Positions 17,024 through 26,204 of a stretch of DNA of 64,000 nucleotides are shown in pieces. Numbering within the stretch: position 1 is the first letter of the stretch; the number at the start of each line of letters is the position of its first letter. The notes under the pieces are model-generated. The model searched no databases, was not told where the DNA came from, and worked only from the letters and a program-made list of their open reading frames with translations. The position numbers and the translations under genes were made by a program. Source of the DNA: DASZUK01 sp963844575 (GTDB lineage Bacteria > Actinomycetota > Acidimicrobiia > Acidimicrobiales > RAAP-2); contig CAWJOU010000005.1 of NCBI GenBank assembly GCA_963844575.1, positions 3,472,001 to 3,536,000 of the forward strand. The letters run 5' to 3'.

Positions 17024-17460
17024 CACGGCTTCTCCGGCCCGTCGGCCCGCGGATCGTCTCGAGGGTCGACGTATTCGAGACTGATCGGCCCGATCGCCTG
17101 TACCTGCGTGACGTACTCACCGGACTTTGCCCAGTGAAAGTGTGAGGTCTCGCCGGGCAGCACGATGACGCTCCCGGGCGGATAGGCCTGGAGCTTCTCT
17201 TCGTCGAACTCATCGCCCCGGCCGATGTAGAAAACACCCGAGATCACCGTGTACACCCGGTCCTCGTGGTGTCGGTGCGGCATCAGCTTCACGCCGGCCG
17301 GCACCTTGACCCGCACGACGTACGGCCCCGGCTCTGACGGTCGCCCCACGACGACGGCGAGGCGTGCCGAAGGCGGGAACGGAGCGAACGGCTCCCAGTC
17401 GATGTCCTCCGGCAGGATCGATCTGAAGACGGCCTGGCCCGTTTGGTGAGTGGTACCCAT
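17023..17460 (-). CDS. Cupin-domain protein
   Basis: 145 residues, ATG 17460 with GGAGG upstream. A single beta-barrel: motif 1 is MPHRHHEDRVYTVISGVFYIGRG, motif 2 PPGSVIVLPGETSHFHW, giving the metal-binding His set. Such small cupins act as metal-dependent enzymes or sensors; the substrate is not known. Cotranscribed with the SDR gene and divergent from the F420-type oxidoreductase gene, whose start is 107 bases away. Confidence 0.75.
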   Translation of the reverse strand: MGTTHQTGQAVFRSILPEDIDWEPFAPFPPSARLAVVVGRPSEPGPYVVRVKVPAGVKLMPHRHHEDRVYTVISGVFYIGRGDEFDEEKLQAYPPGSVIVLPGETSHFHWAKSGEYVTQVQAIGPISLEYVDPRDDPRADGPEKP

Positions 17461-17567
17461 GGTGGTGATCCTCCTACGCGGCTGCGCGGCGTCCCGCTCC
17501 CCCACATCGTCGCGCCCGATGCGCTGGGCCGCCGTCGTGAGTACCGTGGCGCCGAGGAGGTTCGACC

Positions 17568-18203
17568 ATGACCACCGCGATCATCGGCACTGGAGGGATC
17601 GGGTCGGTCATCGCCCGCCAGCTCGCCTCGGGTGGCGAGACCCTGCGGCTCTCGAGCGCCGACCGCGAGTCGGCACGAACGCTGGCGGCGGAGATCGGGC
17701 GGGCGGCGGTCGCCGCCGTCGACAACCGTGACGCGTTGCTGGGCGCCGATGCCGTCGTCCTCGCGTTGCGGTTTACCGTGCTGAAGGGCGTCATCGACGA
17801 GATCGCCGACCCGCTGGCCGACAAGGTTCTGGTCGTTCCCAGCAACCCGGTCGGCATCGACGCCCAGGGGAACGTCTCGCGTCTCCTGTCGAAAGAACAA
17901 TCCTCTGGCGGGGTCGTCGCCGGGTGGTTGCCGCCCGGGGCGAGCTTGGCCATGGCGTTCGGAACGTTGTCGGCTGATCTCTTCGAGTCCTCCGGCCACC
18001 GGGCACCGGAGCCGGCGGTCCTCTTCTACGTGGCCGACGACGACCGGGCCGGCGAGGGAGTCGAGCGGTTGATCCGAGCGGCCGGCTTCGAGCCGATGAA
18101 GGTCGGAGGGATCGGACAGTCGAGCCGACTCGAGGTCGGCGGCGACCTTCACGATCTCGTGGTCGGCCCCGCGGCGGCGCGGTCCTTGATCGGTGGGGCC
18201 TGA
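17568..18203 (+). CDS. NADPH:F420-oxidoreductase-like NAD(P)-binding protein
   Basis: 211 residues, ATG with GGAGG eight bases upstream. The N-terminal TTAIIGTGGIGSVIARQLASGG is a Rossmann dinucleotide loop; VVLALRFTVLKGVIDEI and KVLVVPSNPVG follow the pattern of F420-dependent NADP reductases and related coenzyme-binding proteins. Transfer of hydride between NADPH and a deazaflavin or small ketone is likely, but the second substrate cannot be read from the sequence. Confidence 0.7.
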   Translation: MTTAIIGTGGIGSVIARQLASGGETLRLSSADRESARTLAAEIGRAAVAAVDNRDALLGADAVVLALRFTVLKGVIDEIADPLADKVLVVPSNPVGIDAQGNVSRLLSKEQSSGGVVAGWLPPGASLAMAFGTLSADLFESSGHRAPEPAVLFYVADDDRAGEGVERLIRAAGFEPMKVGGIGQSSRLEVGGDLHDLVVGPAAARSLIGGA

Positions 18204-18295
18204 TCGCTTCACCCACCGGGCGCCGGTATCCGTGAACCGCCGTTGCGGAAGCCGTACGGTTGGGCGGTGGGCGACAAGCGGGGGGTAGTCCTACG

Positions 18296-19405
18296 TTGAA
18301 CCGTGCCGACCTGGCCGTCGGTCGGCGGGGCCTGGCCCTCGTCGCGCCGGTACTGGCGGCCACGATCGTGATGGCCGGCCCGGCGGTCACCGCTGGTGCG
18401 GCGGCGACGCCGGCGGCCAAGCTCCAGGCCATCGCCGTGTCGTGCGCCTCGTCGAGCCGTTGCGTAGCGATGGGGGCCAACGCCACCGGATCGACCGGCG
18501 TGGCCTACTACTCGACCAACGGCGGGTCGACATGGTCGGTCGGCAAGCTCCCGGCGACCCTGCCGCCCGAGACCGGGGTCTCGTGTGCCACGGCGACTCG
18601 TTGCGTGGCAATCGGCCCCAGTTTGGGCAACGCCGAGGGCCCGCCGGCCGCCCTGATCTCGTCCAACGGCGGGGCGTCGTGGCAGCGGGCCGCGCTCGGT
18701 GACCTCCCGAGCGTGCTCTACGGCGTCGCCTGTCCCTCCTCGAGCCGCTGCGTGGCCGTCGGCGAGACGCCGTCGGACGGGCAGAGCAACGGCATCGTCT
18801 ACGTCAGCGGCAATGGCGGCCAGACCTGGACCACTGGGACCGTTCCGCCCTCCATCCTGCTCGACAGCGTGTCGTGCTCCTCGGCCACCACTTGTGTGGC
18901 GGCGGGCGAGAACATCGCCACGTCGACGGGGGCCGCCATCGCCACCACCGACGGTGGCAGTGTCTGGTCGGCGGACGAGTTGCCGTCGGGAACGCCACCC
19001 CTCACCGGCGTTTCGTGCCCCTCCGACGATGACTGCGTGTTGGTCGGTGCCAACCCGGACGGCAGCGTCGGCTCGGTCGTCTCACTGGCCACCAACGACG
19101 GGGGGACCATGTGGACCGAGGGAAGCCTCGATGCCCCGCCGGTCCAGTTGGCCACGGTGTCCTGTCCGTCGGTGGACGTCTGCGTGGCGGGAGGATCGAA
19201 CACCGCCGATCTCGCCGGAGCAGTGGTCGTGTCCTCCGACGGCGGGATCGACTGGCAGATCGGCACGCTGCCCGCGGCCGCGTCACCGTTGGTCGGACTC
19301 TCCTGTCCGTCGTCGAGCCATTGCGTCACCGTCGCGACGTTGGGGGCCAACCCTCCGAGCGGCTCCGCCTTCATCACCACCAATGGAGGCAAAAAGTGGA
19401 AGTGA
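18296..19405 (+). CDS. Secreted Cys-rich beta-propeller protein (BNR-like)
   Basis: About 369 residues from TTG 18296, the nearest start upstream of the signal peptide (LALVAPVLAATIVMAGPAVTAGA); the start is uncertain. The mature chain has about seven repeats with VSCxSSSxCVAxG and TxNGGxxWxxxxLP; the SxDGG/TNGG-x-x-W element is the Asp-box of BNR propellers, and each blade has a Cys pair for a disulphide. It is related to secreted actinobacterial propellers of unknown ligand. The next gene starts inside its last codons. Confidence 0.7.
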   Translation: MNRADLAVGRRGLALVAPVLAATIVMAGPAVTAGAAATPAAKLQAIAVSCASSSRCVAMGANATGSTGVAYYSTNGGSTWSVGKLPATLPPETGVSCATATRCVAIGPSLGNAEGPPAALISSNGGASWQRAALGDLPSVLYGVACPSSSRCVAVGETPSDGQSNGIVYVSGNGGQTWTTGTVPPSILLDSVSCSSATTCVAAGENIATSTGAAIATTDGGSVWSADELPSGTPPLTGVSCPSDDDCVLVGANPDGSVGSVVSLATNDGGTMWTEGSLDAPPVQLATVSCPSVDVCVAGGSNTADLAGAVVVSSDGGIDWQIGTLPAAASPLVGLSCPSSSHCVTVATLGANPPSGSAFITTNGGKKWK

Positions 19406-20406
19406 TCGCTCGCCGGAACCGGTTCCCGGCGGTTGTCGGGACGCGAGCACGCGGTGCGCTGGCCTTGGCGGCCGGGGCCGGCGCGGTGCTGCTCGGACTG
19501 GTTGCGGCGCCGTCGGCCGCCGGCGCCGCAACGTCGACCGCTGGCAACCTGCCGCCCGGGACCTCAGCCGTCACGCAGACCGGACCGGGCGGACCGGTCC
19601 AGGGAGTTCTGAAGTATCTGGACTCACGCCAGGGCGTCGTCCAGGTGGCGGTCTTCGACGCCTCGACGGGCACCACGTCGATCGTCTCGAACGGCTCGGC
19701 GCCCCAGGCCACCGCCAGCATCGCCAAAGTCGACATCCTGGCGATGTGGCTCCACAACTACGACACGCAAGGTGTCGCGGTGCCCGGGGCCGTGCCGTTC
19801 TCCATCACGTACCTGATGCAGCAGATGATCCAGGACAGCGTCAATCCGGCGGCCACCTCGCTCTTCTACTTCGGCGGCGGGTGCGACGCCCTGACCGCCT
19901 TCAACACCCTGGTTCCGACCCAGGGCACCACCGTCGGCTGCCAGACGCCGATCTACTACGGCTGGGGCGACACGACGACCACTGCCGCCGATCAGGCCGC
20001 GCTGGTCAAGTTGTACGCCTACCCCAACAGCCTGCTCGGGGCCGACGCCCGCCAGTACGGCCTCGGGCTGATGGAGAACATCTCCCCCGGACAGGGTTGG
20101 GGGATCAGTTGCGGGCCGTGGGGCACCAGCTGCAGCGCGCCGAATTACGCCAAGCCGGTGCCCGGCGTCACGGTGGCCCTGAAGAACGGATGGAAGTACT
20201 CCCCGTCCTGCGTGGCCCAGAACCAGATCTGCCCGTGGCAGATGAACAGCATCGGCTGGGTCCACGGGGACGGTCGGAACTATGTCATCGCGGTGCTCAC
20301 GGGCTACGACCCGGCCGGGCCGGGGCTGTACGGCTACAACTACGGCATCAATACCGTCCAAGGGGTCTCCAAGCTCGTGTGGAGCAACCTGGCTCCCTCG
20401 AGCTGA
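19396..20406 (+). CDS. Secreted class A beta-lactamase-like serine hydrolase
   Basis: About 336 residues from GTG 19396, six bases after GGAGG; GTG 19402 is an alternative. It starts inside the preceding propeller gene, so it is translationally coupled. Signal peptide: RGALALAAGAGAVLLGLVAAPSAAGA. The catalytic SxxK is SIAKVDIL, and a later KNGW stands where KTG-like motifs occur. The fold is that of penicillin-binding or beta-lactamase proteins, but the sequence is far from true beta-lactamases; a cell-wall or ester hydrolase role is as likely as antibiotic resistance. Confidence 0.7.
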   Translation: MEVIARRNRFPAVVGTRARGALALAAGAGAVLLGLVAAPSAAGAATSTAGNLPPGTSAVTQTGPGGPVQGVLKYLDSRQGVVQVAVFDASTGTTSIVSNGSAPQATASIAKVDILAMWLHNYDTQGVAVPGAVPFSITYLMQQMIQDSVNPAATSLFYFGGGCDALTAFNTLVPTQGTTVGCQTPIYYGWGDTTTTAADQAALVKLYAYPNSLLGADARQYGLGLMENISPGQGWGISCGPWGTSCSAPNYAKPVPGVTVALKNGWKYSPSCVAQNQICPWQMNSIGWVHGDGRNYVIAVLTGYDPAGPGLYGYNYGINTVQGVSKLVWSNLAPSS

Positions 20407-20453
20407 GGCACAACGGCCCGGCCACTTCGAGTCCGCAAGCGGCATGCCCTGAG

Positions 20454-22004
20454 TTAGTCCACCGCCGCGGCGTCCTTCACGACCTCGTCGCCGTCCATAC
20501 CCGTACGTCGTCCCCGTTCCAGGCCGACCAGGGCGATCAGTGCCGTGGCGGCCATCACTGCGGCCATGACGTAGAGCACGGCCCTCGTCGCATAGGCGAA
20601 GTCGAGGCGGACGGTGGGGAGTATCGGTTGTACCCGTCGGAACGGGGTGACGCCGTCGGAGATCCCGGTTGCCAGAGCGGCGGCGCTGCCCCGGGAAAGA
20701 CCCGTCCCGACGAGTGACGCCGTGAGCCGCGATCGGTCGACGACGACGAAGATCGGTCCGAGGATCGCCAGGCCGAGGCTGGCGGCGTAGTTCCGGACGG
20801 TCTGCGTGATCCCGGTCGCCTCACCGTAGGAGAGCGCTCCCGATTGATTGATCGCATCGGAGTTGGCCGGACCGAGCATGAGCCCCATGCCGGCACCGGT
20901 CAGCACGACATACCAATCCTGGACACCGAGCTGCAGCGTTACGACCGAACCGGCCCACAGGACGTAGCCGACGGAGGCGGCGACGCTGCCCAGGACCACC
21001 GGAAGCTTGGCTCCGCTCCGGTCGAGCATCCGGCCGCCGACCTGAGAGGTCACGATGAAGCCGACGAAGAACAGGAGCGGGAAGAGCCCCGCCCGCAGCG
21101 CCGACTCGGCCAGCGAGACCTGTGCGTACTGGCCGACGAAGAAGAACAGCGGAATGAAGGCGACCATGGAGGTGAAGAGCACGACGTTCTCGACGAAGAA
21201 CGCCTTTACCCGGAAGATCTTCATCTCGATCAGCGGCGACGGCACCTTCCCTTCGACGATCGCGAAGACGACCAGCAGCGCCAGTCCACCGGTGATGCAC
21301 AGCCAGGTTGCCGGACTTTCCCACCCCCATAGCTCCGACTGCTGGAAGCCGAAGACACTCAGTCCGATGCCGGCCACGATGAGCACGAGACCCCGGAAGT
21401 CGTTCGGCGCGGCGCGGCGCGGCGTGACTGGCTTCGATACGAAGATGAGCACCAGCGTCACCAGTGCCACCGGCACGTTGACCCAGAAGACGACCCGCCA
21501 CGTCCATTCGGCGAGGGCCGCGCCGAGGACCGGCCCCAGAGCCACCAGTCCGCCGGCGATGCCGAAGAACAGGGCCAAAGGACGCCCCCGTTCGTGCAGG
21601 GGGAACGTGTGGACGATGATGGCCACCGCCGCCGGAACCGTGATCGCCCCACCCGCCCCTTGGAGTATCCGGAACCCGACGATCCAGCCCTCGGCGATCC
21701 CACCGTGTGGGGTCAGCGCGCACATGATCGATGCGGCGGTGAAGACGACGATCCCGAGCACCACCATCTTGCCGTGGCCGACCACGTCACCGAGCCGGCC
21801 ACCCCAAACGAACAGAGCGGCGAGGGCGAGCAGATAACCGTTGACCGCCCACTGGATCGCGGTGGTAGAGAGGCCGAGATCGTGCTGGATCTCGGGGGCC
21901 GGGGTGGACATGATCGTCTTGCCGGCGAAGATCGTCGAGACGGCCAGGATCATGGCGACCAGCACGACCGCTTTGTTCCGCCCGCCGCCTACGACCACCC
22001 CCAC
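20454..22004 (-). CDS. DHA2-type MFS transporter (EmrB/QacA family)
   Basis: 516 residues if started at GTG 22004, which follows GGAGA and a G-rich stretch. About 14 membrane segments; family markers are IQWAVNGYLLALAALFVWGGRLGD, RILQGAGGAITVPAA and GIAGGLVALGPVLGAALAEWTWRVVFWVNVP. Proton-driven export of drugs or hydrophobic metabolites is the family role. The frame stays open upstream into a Phd-type antitoxin gene; that joining is caused by a frameshift in the antitoxin, not a true fusion. Confidence 0.8.
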   Translation of the reverse strand: MGVVVGGGRNKAVVLVAMILAVSTIFAGKTIMSTPAPEIQHDLGLSTTAIQWAVNGYLLALAALFVWGGRLGDVVGHGKMVVLGIVVFTAASIMCALTPHGGIAEGWIVGFRILQGAGGAITVPAAVAIIVHTFPLHERGRPLALFFGIAGGLVALGPVLGAALAEWTWRVVFWVNVPVALVTLVLIFVSKPVTPRRAAPNDFRGLVLIVAGIGLSVFGFQQSELWGWESPATWLCITGGLALLVVFAIVEGKVPSPLIEMKIFRVKAFFVENVVLFTSMVAFIPLFFFVGQYAQVSLAESALRAGLFPLLFFVGFIVTSQVGGRMLDRSGAKLPVVLGSVAASVGYVLWAGSVVTLQLGVQDWYVVLTGAGMGLMLGPANSDAINQSGALSYGEATGITQTVRNYAASLGLAILGPIFVVVDRSRLTASLVGTGLSRGSAAALATGISDGVTPFRRVQPILPTVRLDFAYATRAVLYVMAAVMAATALIALVGLERGRRTGMDGDEVVKDAAAVD

Positions 22005-22047
22005 GTCCCCCCGGCTCTCCCGTCCAGGTCGTTGATCGTTCGGGAGC

Positions 22048-22307
22048 CTACTGCCGTTGTCTGTCGGAGATCTCGACCTCGTCCATGTTTTCGTAAAGGC
22101 GTTCGAGCTCTGCCGCGGGCGTTTGGCCGCTCCCGCCGGCGTGACGATCCCCTCGGCAATCAGCTGATCGATGGTCCGAGTGGTACCGATCGGCGTGACC
22201 GTGGCCACTGCCCGACCACGGTCGGTGGCGATCAACTCGTCACCCTGGCTCACCGCCGGCAAGTACTGGCCGAGGTGGTTCTTCAGCTCCCGAATTCCTA
22301 CCTCCAC
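22048..22307 (-). pseudogene. Phd/YefM-type antitoxin, frameshifted, no toxin partner
   Basis: The first 64 codons encode MEVGIRELKNHLGQYLPAV then GDELIATDRGRAVATVTPIG, the DNA-binding and dimer region of Phd-family type II antitoxins. The frame shifts within a GC run near 22114-22120. Reading one base differently gives AELERLYENMDEVEISDRQRQ and a TAG at 22048, a normal toxin-neutralising tail. No PIN or RelE gene lies on either side. It is either decayed or affected by an assembly error. Confidence 0.65.
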
Positions 22308-22420
22308 CCAGGCCTCCTGGTGGCCACATCCACCTATAGGGTTTGGCTGCAGTTAGTGGTTTTCGATCGACCTGGTCGGCACTTATGCGCCACCGAGGCC
22401 CCGACCGATAGGAGTCAGCC

Positions 22421-22891
22421 GTGAGCAAGCTCCCCGACCCACGCCTCACCATGATCTATCGCCTGGAGGCCTCCCTCGGCCGACCGCTGGAGCTCGGCGC
22501 GATCGGCGCAGGGCACCGCCGCATCGTGCCCTTGGTCGACGGGACCTTCACCGGACCTGAACTACACGGAAAGCTCCTTCCAGGTACCAGTGCCGACTGG
22601 CAGATCATCCTGCCGGACGGCACTGCGCTCGGCGACATCCGCTACACGCTGCAGACCGAGCGTGGTGACCTGCTCTATGTGCAGTCACGAAGCGTGCGCC
22701 ACGGTAGCCCCGAGGTGCTCGCCCGCCTCGGCCGCGGCGAGGACGTCGACCCCAGCGATTACACGTTCCGCGCCGCAACCCAGATAGAGGCGGCCGCTCC
22801 CGATCTCGACTGGCTGAACCAGGGCGTGTTCGTCAGCGTCGCAGGGCGTCAGCCCGGAGGCGTGATCTATGAGGTCTACCTCATCGCATGA
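22421..22891 (+). CDS. DUF3237-domain protein
   Basis: 156 residues. GTG start with AGGAG eight bases upstream. The chain has the DUF3237 pattern: MIYRLEASLGRPLELGAIGAGHRRIVPLVDGTFTGPELHGKLLPG, DWQIILPDGTALGDIRYTLQTERGDLLYVQSRSVRHG, and FRAATQIEAAAPDLDWLNQGVFVSVAGR. The function is unknown in this family; it is often found near catabolic genes. It stands alone between the MFS region and PF03640 genes. Confidence 0.85.
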   Translation: MSKLPDPRLTMIYRLEASLGRPLELGAIGAGHRRIVPLVDGTFTGPELHGKLLPGTSADWQIILPDGTALGDIRYTLQTERGDLLYVQSRSVRHGSPEVLARLGRGEDVDPSDYTFRAATQIEAAAPDLDWLNQGVFVSVAGRQPGGVIYEVYLIA

Positions 22892-23056
22892 ACGGCGGCG
22901 CGCGACGTCCGGACCTCGTTGACGAGGTGACGGTGTTCGACGCCGACGGTCGTGGCTCGACCAGAAACACCGAACGACCACTCGCCGCTCGGTCGCCAGA
23001 TCTATGGCGAAAAGGTCCCCTGCTGGTCGACGACGGGAGCGCGTCTTCCCTCACTC

Positions 23057-23818
23057 TCAGAAGGAAGCGCCGCCTGAGCTGGGGGCAGTCGTCGTCGTGG
23101 GCGGTGGGGGTGGGGTCGTCGTGGGCGGTGGGGCGGGGGTCGTAGTGGGCGGGGTCGTGCTCGGCGGGCTCGGCTTCTGGGTCGTCACCGGAGGTGCAGT
23201 AGTCACCGGAGGTGCAGTGGTCACCGGAGGTGCAGGGGCCGTCGCCGAAGGTGTGGTGGTCGCCGAAGGTGCAGGGGCCGTCGCCGAAGGTGTGGTGGTC
23301 GCCGAAGGCGCGACTGGCTGAGGGGTGGAGGCCGTGGATAGCCCCGCGGTCACAAAGGCGGACCACCTTCCCCATTGATCCGTCACATTTCCGCCTACCT
23401 GTCCAGCCGTCCGGTCGCCGGAGAACCAGTAAAGAGCCTTGCCTGCGTACGTCACCTGTCGGACGCCCCCAGCCCGCTTCACCGTGCCCAGCTTCCGGAC
23501 GCTCACCCCGGCCCCGGCCGTCGCGGTCTTCACGCCCTTTGGCAACACCACCGCCCGCCAGATCTTCAAGCACTGGCCGGTACAGGGCGTATTGCTGGCT
23601 TTCAGCGTGTAGAGCGTCGTGCCACTCACGAGGATCGTACCGAGCTCGGCGTTCTTCGCCGTTGAGATGACGACCCGCTTTGGCTTGTGGCTGGACACCG
23701 CGCCGGCCGCGCTGCCAAAACTGACCATGGCCGCGAGCCCCCCAATTCCTAGAGCGACTCCCACGGCACGGAACGCGAATCGGCGAGTCACATCTGGATG
23801 TCGTTTTGGCTGATCCAC
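23057..23818 (-). CDS. Secreted PF03640 repeat protein with Pro/Thr-rich tail
   Basis: 253 residues. Signal peptide, then the PF03640 secreted repeats: TILVSGTTLYTLKASNTPCTGQCLKIWRAV and QVTYAGKALYWFSGDRTAGQVGGNVTDQWGRWSAF. A tail of about 90 residues is rich in Pro, Thr and Ser with repeated SATTTPSATAPAP and PPVTTA units, and the protein ends SSGGASF. The family is exported, of unknown role, often tied to redox or stress. A divergent paralogue ending with the same SSGGASF is at 28670, beyond the IS21 element. From 23819 to 24141 I see no gene. Confidence 0.75.
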   Translation of the reverse strand: MDQPKRHPDVTRRFAFRAVGVALGIGGLAAMVSFGSAAGAVSSHKPKRVVISTAKNAELGTILVSGTTLYTLKASNTPCTGQCLKIWRAVVLPKGVKTATAGAGVSVRKLGTVKRAGGVRQVTYAGKALYWFSGDRTAGQVGGNVTDQWGRWSAFVTAGLSTASTPQPVAPSATTTPSATAPAPSATTTPSATAPAPPVTTAPPVTTAPPVTTQKPSPPSTTPPTTTPAPPPTTTPPPPPTTTTAPSSGGASF

Positions 23819-24235
23819 GTTGCGCGTCTCCTTGTCGTCTCGATACCGGTTGTACGGGCGAGGTCCGCGGACGGATCATCGCGACCAGAAGAACCTCGCC
23901 CCGGGACTGATCGCTTTCCGAACCCGAGCCGTATAACCGGTGATGAGGAGCCTCAGGAGATGAGGGGGACGCTTCCGACGACGCGCTGCCGTCGGGCATG
24001 GTGGTGTTCGAGGCCCGGCGGCGTTGGCCGGTCAGGTCGAGTGATCTCTTTGCTCGGCTCCCACGTACTCCTTGGTACTGGGAACGAATATCTCTGGAGG
24101 ATCTCCAGCCCGTCAACCTGGAGGTGACGGCCGTATGGGAATGTCAACTCGAAGTGGCCCCACCGTGTCCATCTGATCTGGCCCCACCTGTGCTCCGATG
24201 GGGTTGTGGCCTTCCCCCGCCCAACCGGACAGCCG

Positions 24236-25231
24236 TCACGCAGCTTCTTGACAGGTCCAAGACTCCTCGAACTCCACCGGTGACAGGTAGTCAATGGAGC
24301 TATGAAGTCGTTCGTTATTGTACCAGATGATCCATTCAAATACAAGATGTCTTGCCTCGTCTTTAGTCGAAAAGTGGGTTTCGTAGACAAGCTCACGCTT
24401 CAATGAAGACCAGGCGCTTTCCATCATGCAGTTGTCGTAACTTGTGCCGACGGTTCCCATCGACTGGACGATGTGAAGAGCTCGGCAACGCCGGCCGAAC
24501 GCGTCGCTCGTATATTGACAGCCGTGGTCAGAATGCAGCACGGTGCCGGCGAAGTCGCTCCGTCCGCGTCGCAGGACGGCGGCCTCCAGGGCGTCGGTGC
24601 ACAGCTCGGTGCGCAGGTGGTCGGCGATCGACCAGCCAACCAGGTGGCGGCTGAACACGTCCAGGATCGAACAGAGGTAGAGCCAGCCTTCGTCGGTCGG
24701 GATGTAGGTCACGTCGGTGAGCCAAAGTTCTGTGGGCGCGTCGGCGCTGAAGTCGCGTTCGACGAGGTCGACGGCCGGTTGGGCATCGGGATCGCGTCGC
24801 GTCGTCTTCACCTTCTTCCTCCCGCAGATCCCGGCGATGCCGATCTCGGTCATGAGCCGGGCCACGCGTTTCTCGGGCACCTGTTCTCCCTGCTTCCCCA
24901 GGGCGGCGGTGACCCGGGGGGCGCCGTAACGCCGGCGGCTCGTCGCCCAGACGTCGAAGACGGCATTGGCCAGATGGGCCTCGTCGACGGTGGCATCGGC
25001 GGGGGCCTCCCCCTTCTTCGCCCAGGCGTAGTAGGCCGAACGCGACACCCGGCAGCACCGGCACAGGGCGGCAACGGGGAAGTCCGCCTGCTCGCGGGCG
25101 ATGAACCGGTAGATGCGCTCCCGGCCACCCGGACCGCCGTCGTCGAAGGCGGCCAGACGCCGGGCGATCTCGGCTTCTTCACGCAGCCGAGCGACCTCCC
25201 GGCGCAGGACCACCACCTCGACACTGCTCAC
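24236..25231 (-). CDS. IS3-family transposase OrfB (DDE)
   Basis: 331 residues from GTG 25231, which overlaps the OrfA stop (GTGA). HTH_21-like region (YRFIAREQADFPVAALCRCCRVSRSAYYAW), then the rve catalytic core: LWLTDVTYIPT (first Asp), VLHSDHGCQYTS (second Asp), and SYDNCMMESAWSSLKRE (Glu). Ends LHSSIDYLSPVEFEE, the usual C-terminus. Apparently intact and possibly active. A frameshifted OrfAB fusion from the overlapping upstream frame is also usual for this family. Confidence 0.9.
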   Translation of the reverse strand: MSSVEVVVLRREVARLREEAEIARRLAAFDDGGPGGRERIYRFIAREQADFPVAALCRCCRVSRSAYYAWAKKGEAPADATVDEAHLANAVFDVWATSRRRYGAPRVTAALGKQGEQVPEKRVARLMTEIGIAGICGRKKVKTTRRDPDAQPAVDLVERDFSADAPTELWLTDVTYIPTDEGWLYLCSILDVFSRHLVGWSIADHLRTELCTDALEAAVLRRGRSDFAGTVLHSDHGCQYTSDAFGRRCRALHIVQSMGTVGTSYDNCMMESAWSSLKRELVYETHFSTKDEARHLVFEWIIWYNNERLHSSIDYLSPVEFEESWTCQEAA

Positions 25232-25551
25232 TTGCCACCCTCCTTCACCCAGTACGCCGTGAACCGCTTCAGGATCTCGATCTCCTGCTCGAGGTCCTTC
25301 ACCTCCTTGCGCAACCGCGCCGCTTCGGCCCGGTCGGCGGCAGTCTCCTCGGACTCGACCGTCTGCTGCCCCTTCTCCTGGGCGTGGATCCACGCCCCCA
25401 GGGTCACGTCGTTCATGCCGAGCTCCCTCGCCACCGCGGCGATCGACTTCCCCGACGTCTTGTAGAGCGCCACCGCATCTCGCTTGAACTCGGGGGTGTA
25501 ACGCCGCTGGCTTGATGCCGGTGATCCCCCGCGCTGGGTGTGCTTTGCCAT
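25228..25551 (-). CDS. IS3-family transposase OrfA
   Basis: 107 residues: helix-turn-helix RRYTPEFKRDAVALYKTSGKSIAAVARELGMNDVTLGAWIHA followed by a leucine-zipper coiled coil (ARLRKEVKDLEQEIEILKRFTAYW). It binds the IS ends and pairs with OrfB, whose GTG overlaps its stop. Confidence 0.9.
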   Translation of the reverse strand: MAKHTQRGGSPASSQRRYTPEFKRDAVALYKTSGKSIAAVARELGMNDVTLGAWIHAQEKGQQTVESEETAADRAEAARLRKEVKDLEQEIEILKRFTAYWVKEGGK

Positions 25552-25637
25552 CCGAACATCCTCCTTCAGCTATAGCTGGCGAGGTGTCCGGTTGGAGGGG
25601 GGAAGTTCAGTTGAGCGGCCTCGCGTAATGTCGAGCG

Positions 25638-26204
25638 GTGGCCCCCAGCCCCCAACCCCCCGGCCAGAGCGCCTTCCAACTCCGCATCCAGCTGAACGAT
25701 GTCGACCCCGTCGTCTGGCGCCGCCTGATCGTGCCCGGCTCGGTGCGGATGGCCAAGCTCAGCGAGATGCTGCTGGCCGCTATGGGCTGGACGAACTCAC
25801 ACCTGCACGCCTTTCGGGTGGGCGATGTCCACTACGGCATGAACTTCGACGAGTACCCCGAAGGGGAGATCGACGAGAAGCAGGTGTCGGTTCTCCAGGC
25901 CCTGCGCGACGAGCGTCGGTTCGTCTATGACTACGACTTCGGCGACGGCTGGGAGCACGACGTCGTCATCGAGGACCTGAGCTGGACCTATTTCGGGTTG
26001 AAGTTCGCCGTGTGCATCGACGGCCAGAACGCCTGTCCGCCCGAGGACGTGGGCGGCACGTGGGGCTACACCGAGTTCCTCGAAGCCATCGCCGACCCGA
26101 ACCACGAGGAGCACGAGAGCTATCTCGAATGGGTGGGCGGCCCTTTCGACCCGGCCGGGTTCGACCTGGCCAGTGTCAACGCCGCGCTGCAGAAGGTCCG
26201 CTGA
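25638..26204 (+). CDS. Plasmid pRiA4b ORF-3-like passenger protein
   Basis: 188 residues. PF07929 pattern: FQLRIQLNDVDPVVWRRLIVPGSVRMAKLSEMLLAAMGWTNSHLHAF, DYDFGDGWEHDVVIE and the Cys-containing CIDGQNACPPEDVGGTWGYTEFLEAI block, then PFDPAGFDLASVN. The function is unknown; the family is often found inside mobile elements. It sits between the IS3 copy and istB and converges on istB with no gap, so it belongs to the IS21-type element as a passenger. Confidence 0.85.
   Translation: MAPSPQPPGQSAFQLRIQLNDVDPVVWRRLIVPGSVRMAKLSEMLLAAMGWTNSHLHAFRVGDVHYGMNFDEYPEGEIDEKQVSVLQALRDERRFVYDYDFGDGWEHDVVIEDLSWTYFGLKFAVCIDGQNACPPEDVGGTWGYTEFLEAIADPNHEEHESYLEWVGGPFDPAGFDLASVNAALQKVR

Larger units (their letters stand above)
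24203..25613. mobile_element. IS3-family insertion sequence with 4-bp target duplication
   Basis: Ends TG..CA: TGGCCTTCCCCCGCCCAACC on the left and TGAACTTCCCCCCTCCAACC as the inverted right end, so the element proper is 24207-25609 (1,403 bp). The direct repeat GTTG flanks it at 24203-24206 and 25610-25613. It lies between the left end of the IS21 element and that element's passenger gene. Confidence 0.8.

Noticed and set aside
20454..22307. Single 617-codon antitoxin-MFS fusion protein
   Set aside because: The joining segment (RSRSPTDNGSRLPN) matches neither family; the proper antitoxin tail and stop exist in the next frame and the MFS has its own GTG start.
22888..23145. Plus-strand frame starting at the DUF3237 stop (ATGA)
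   Set aside because: Overlaps the PF03640 gene tail, becomes low-complexity and has no recognisable domain.
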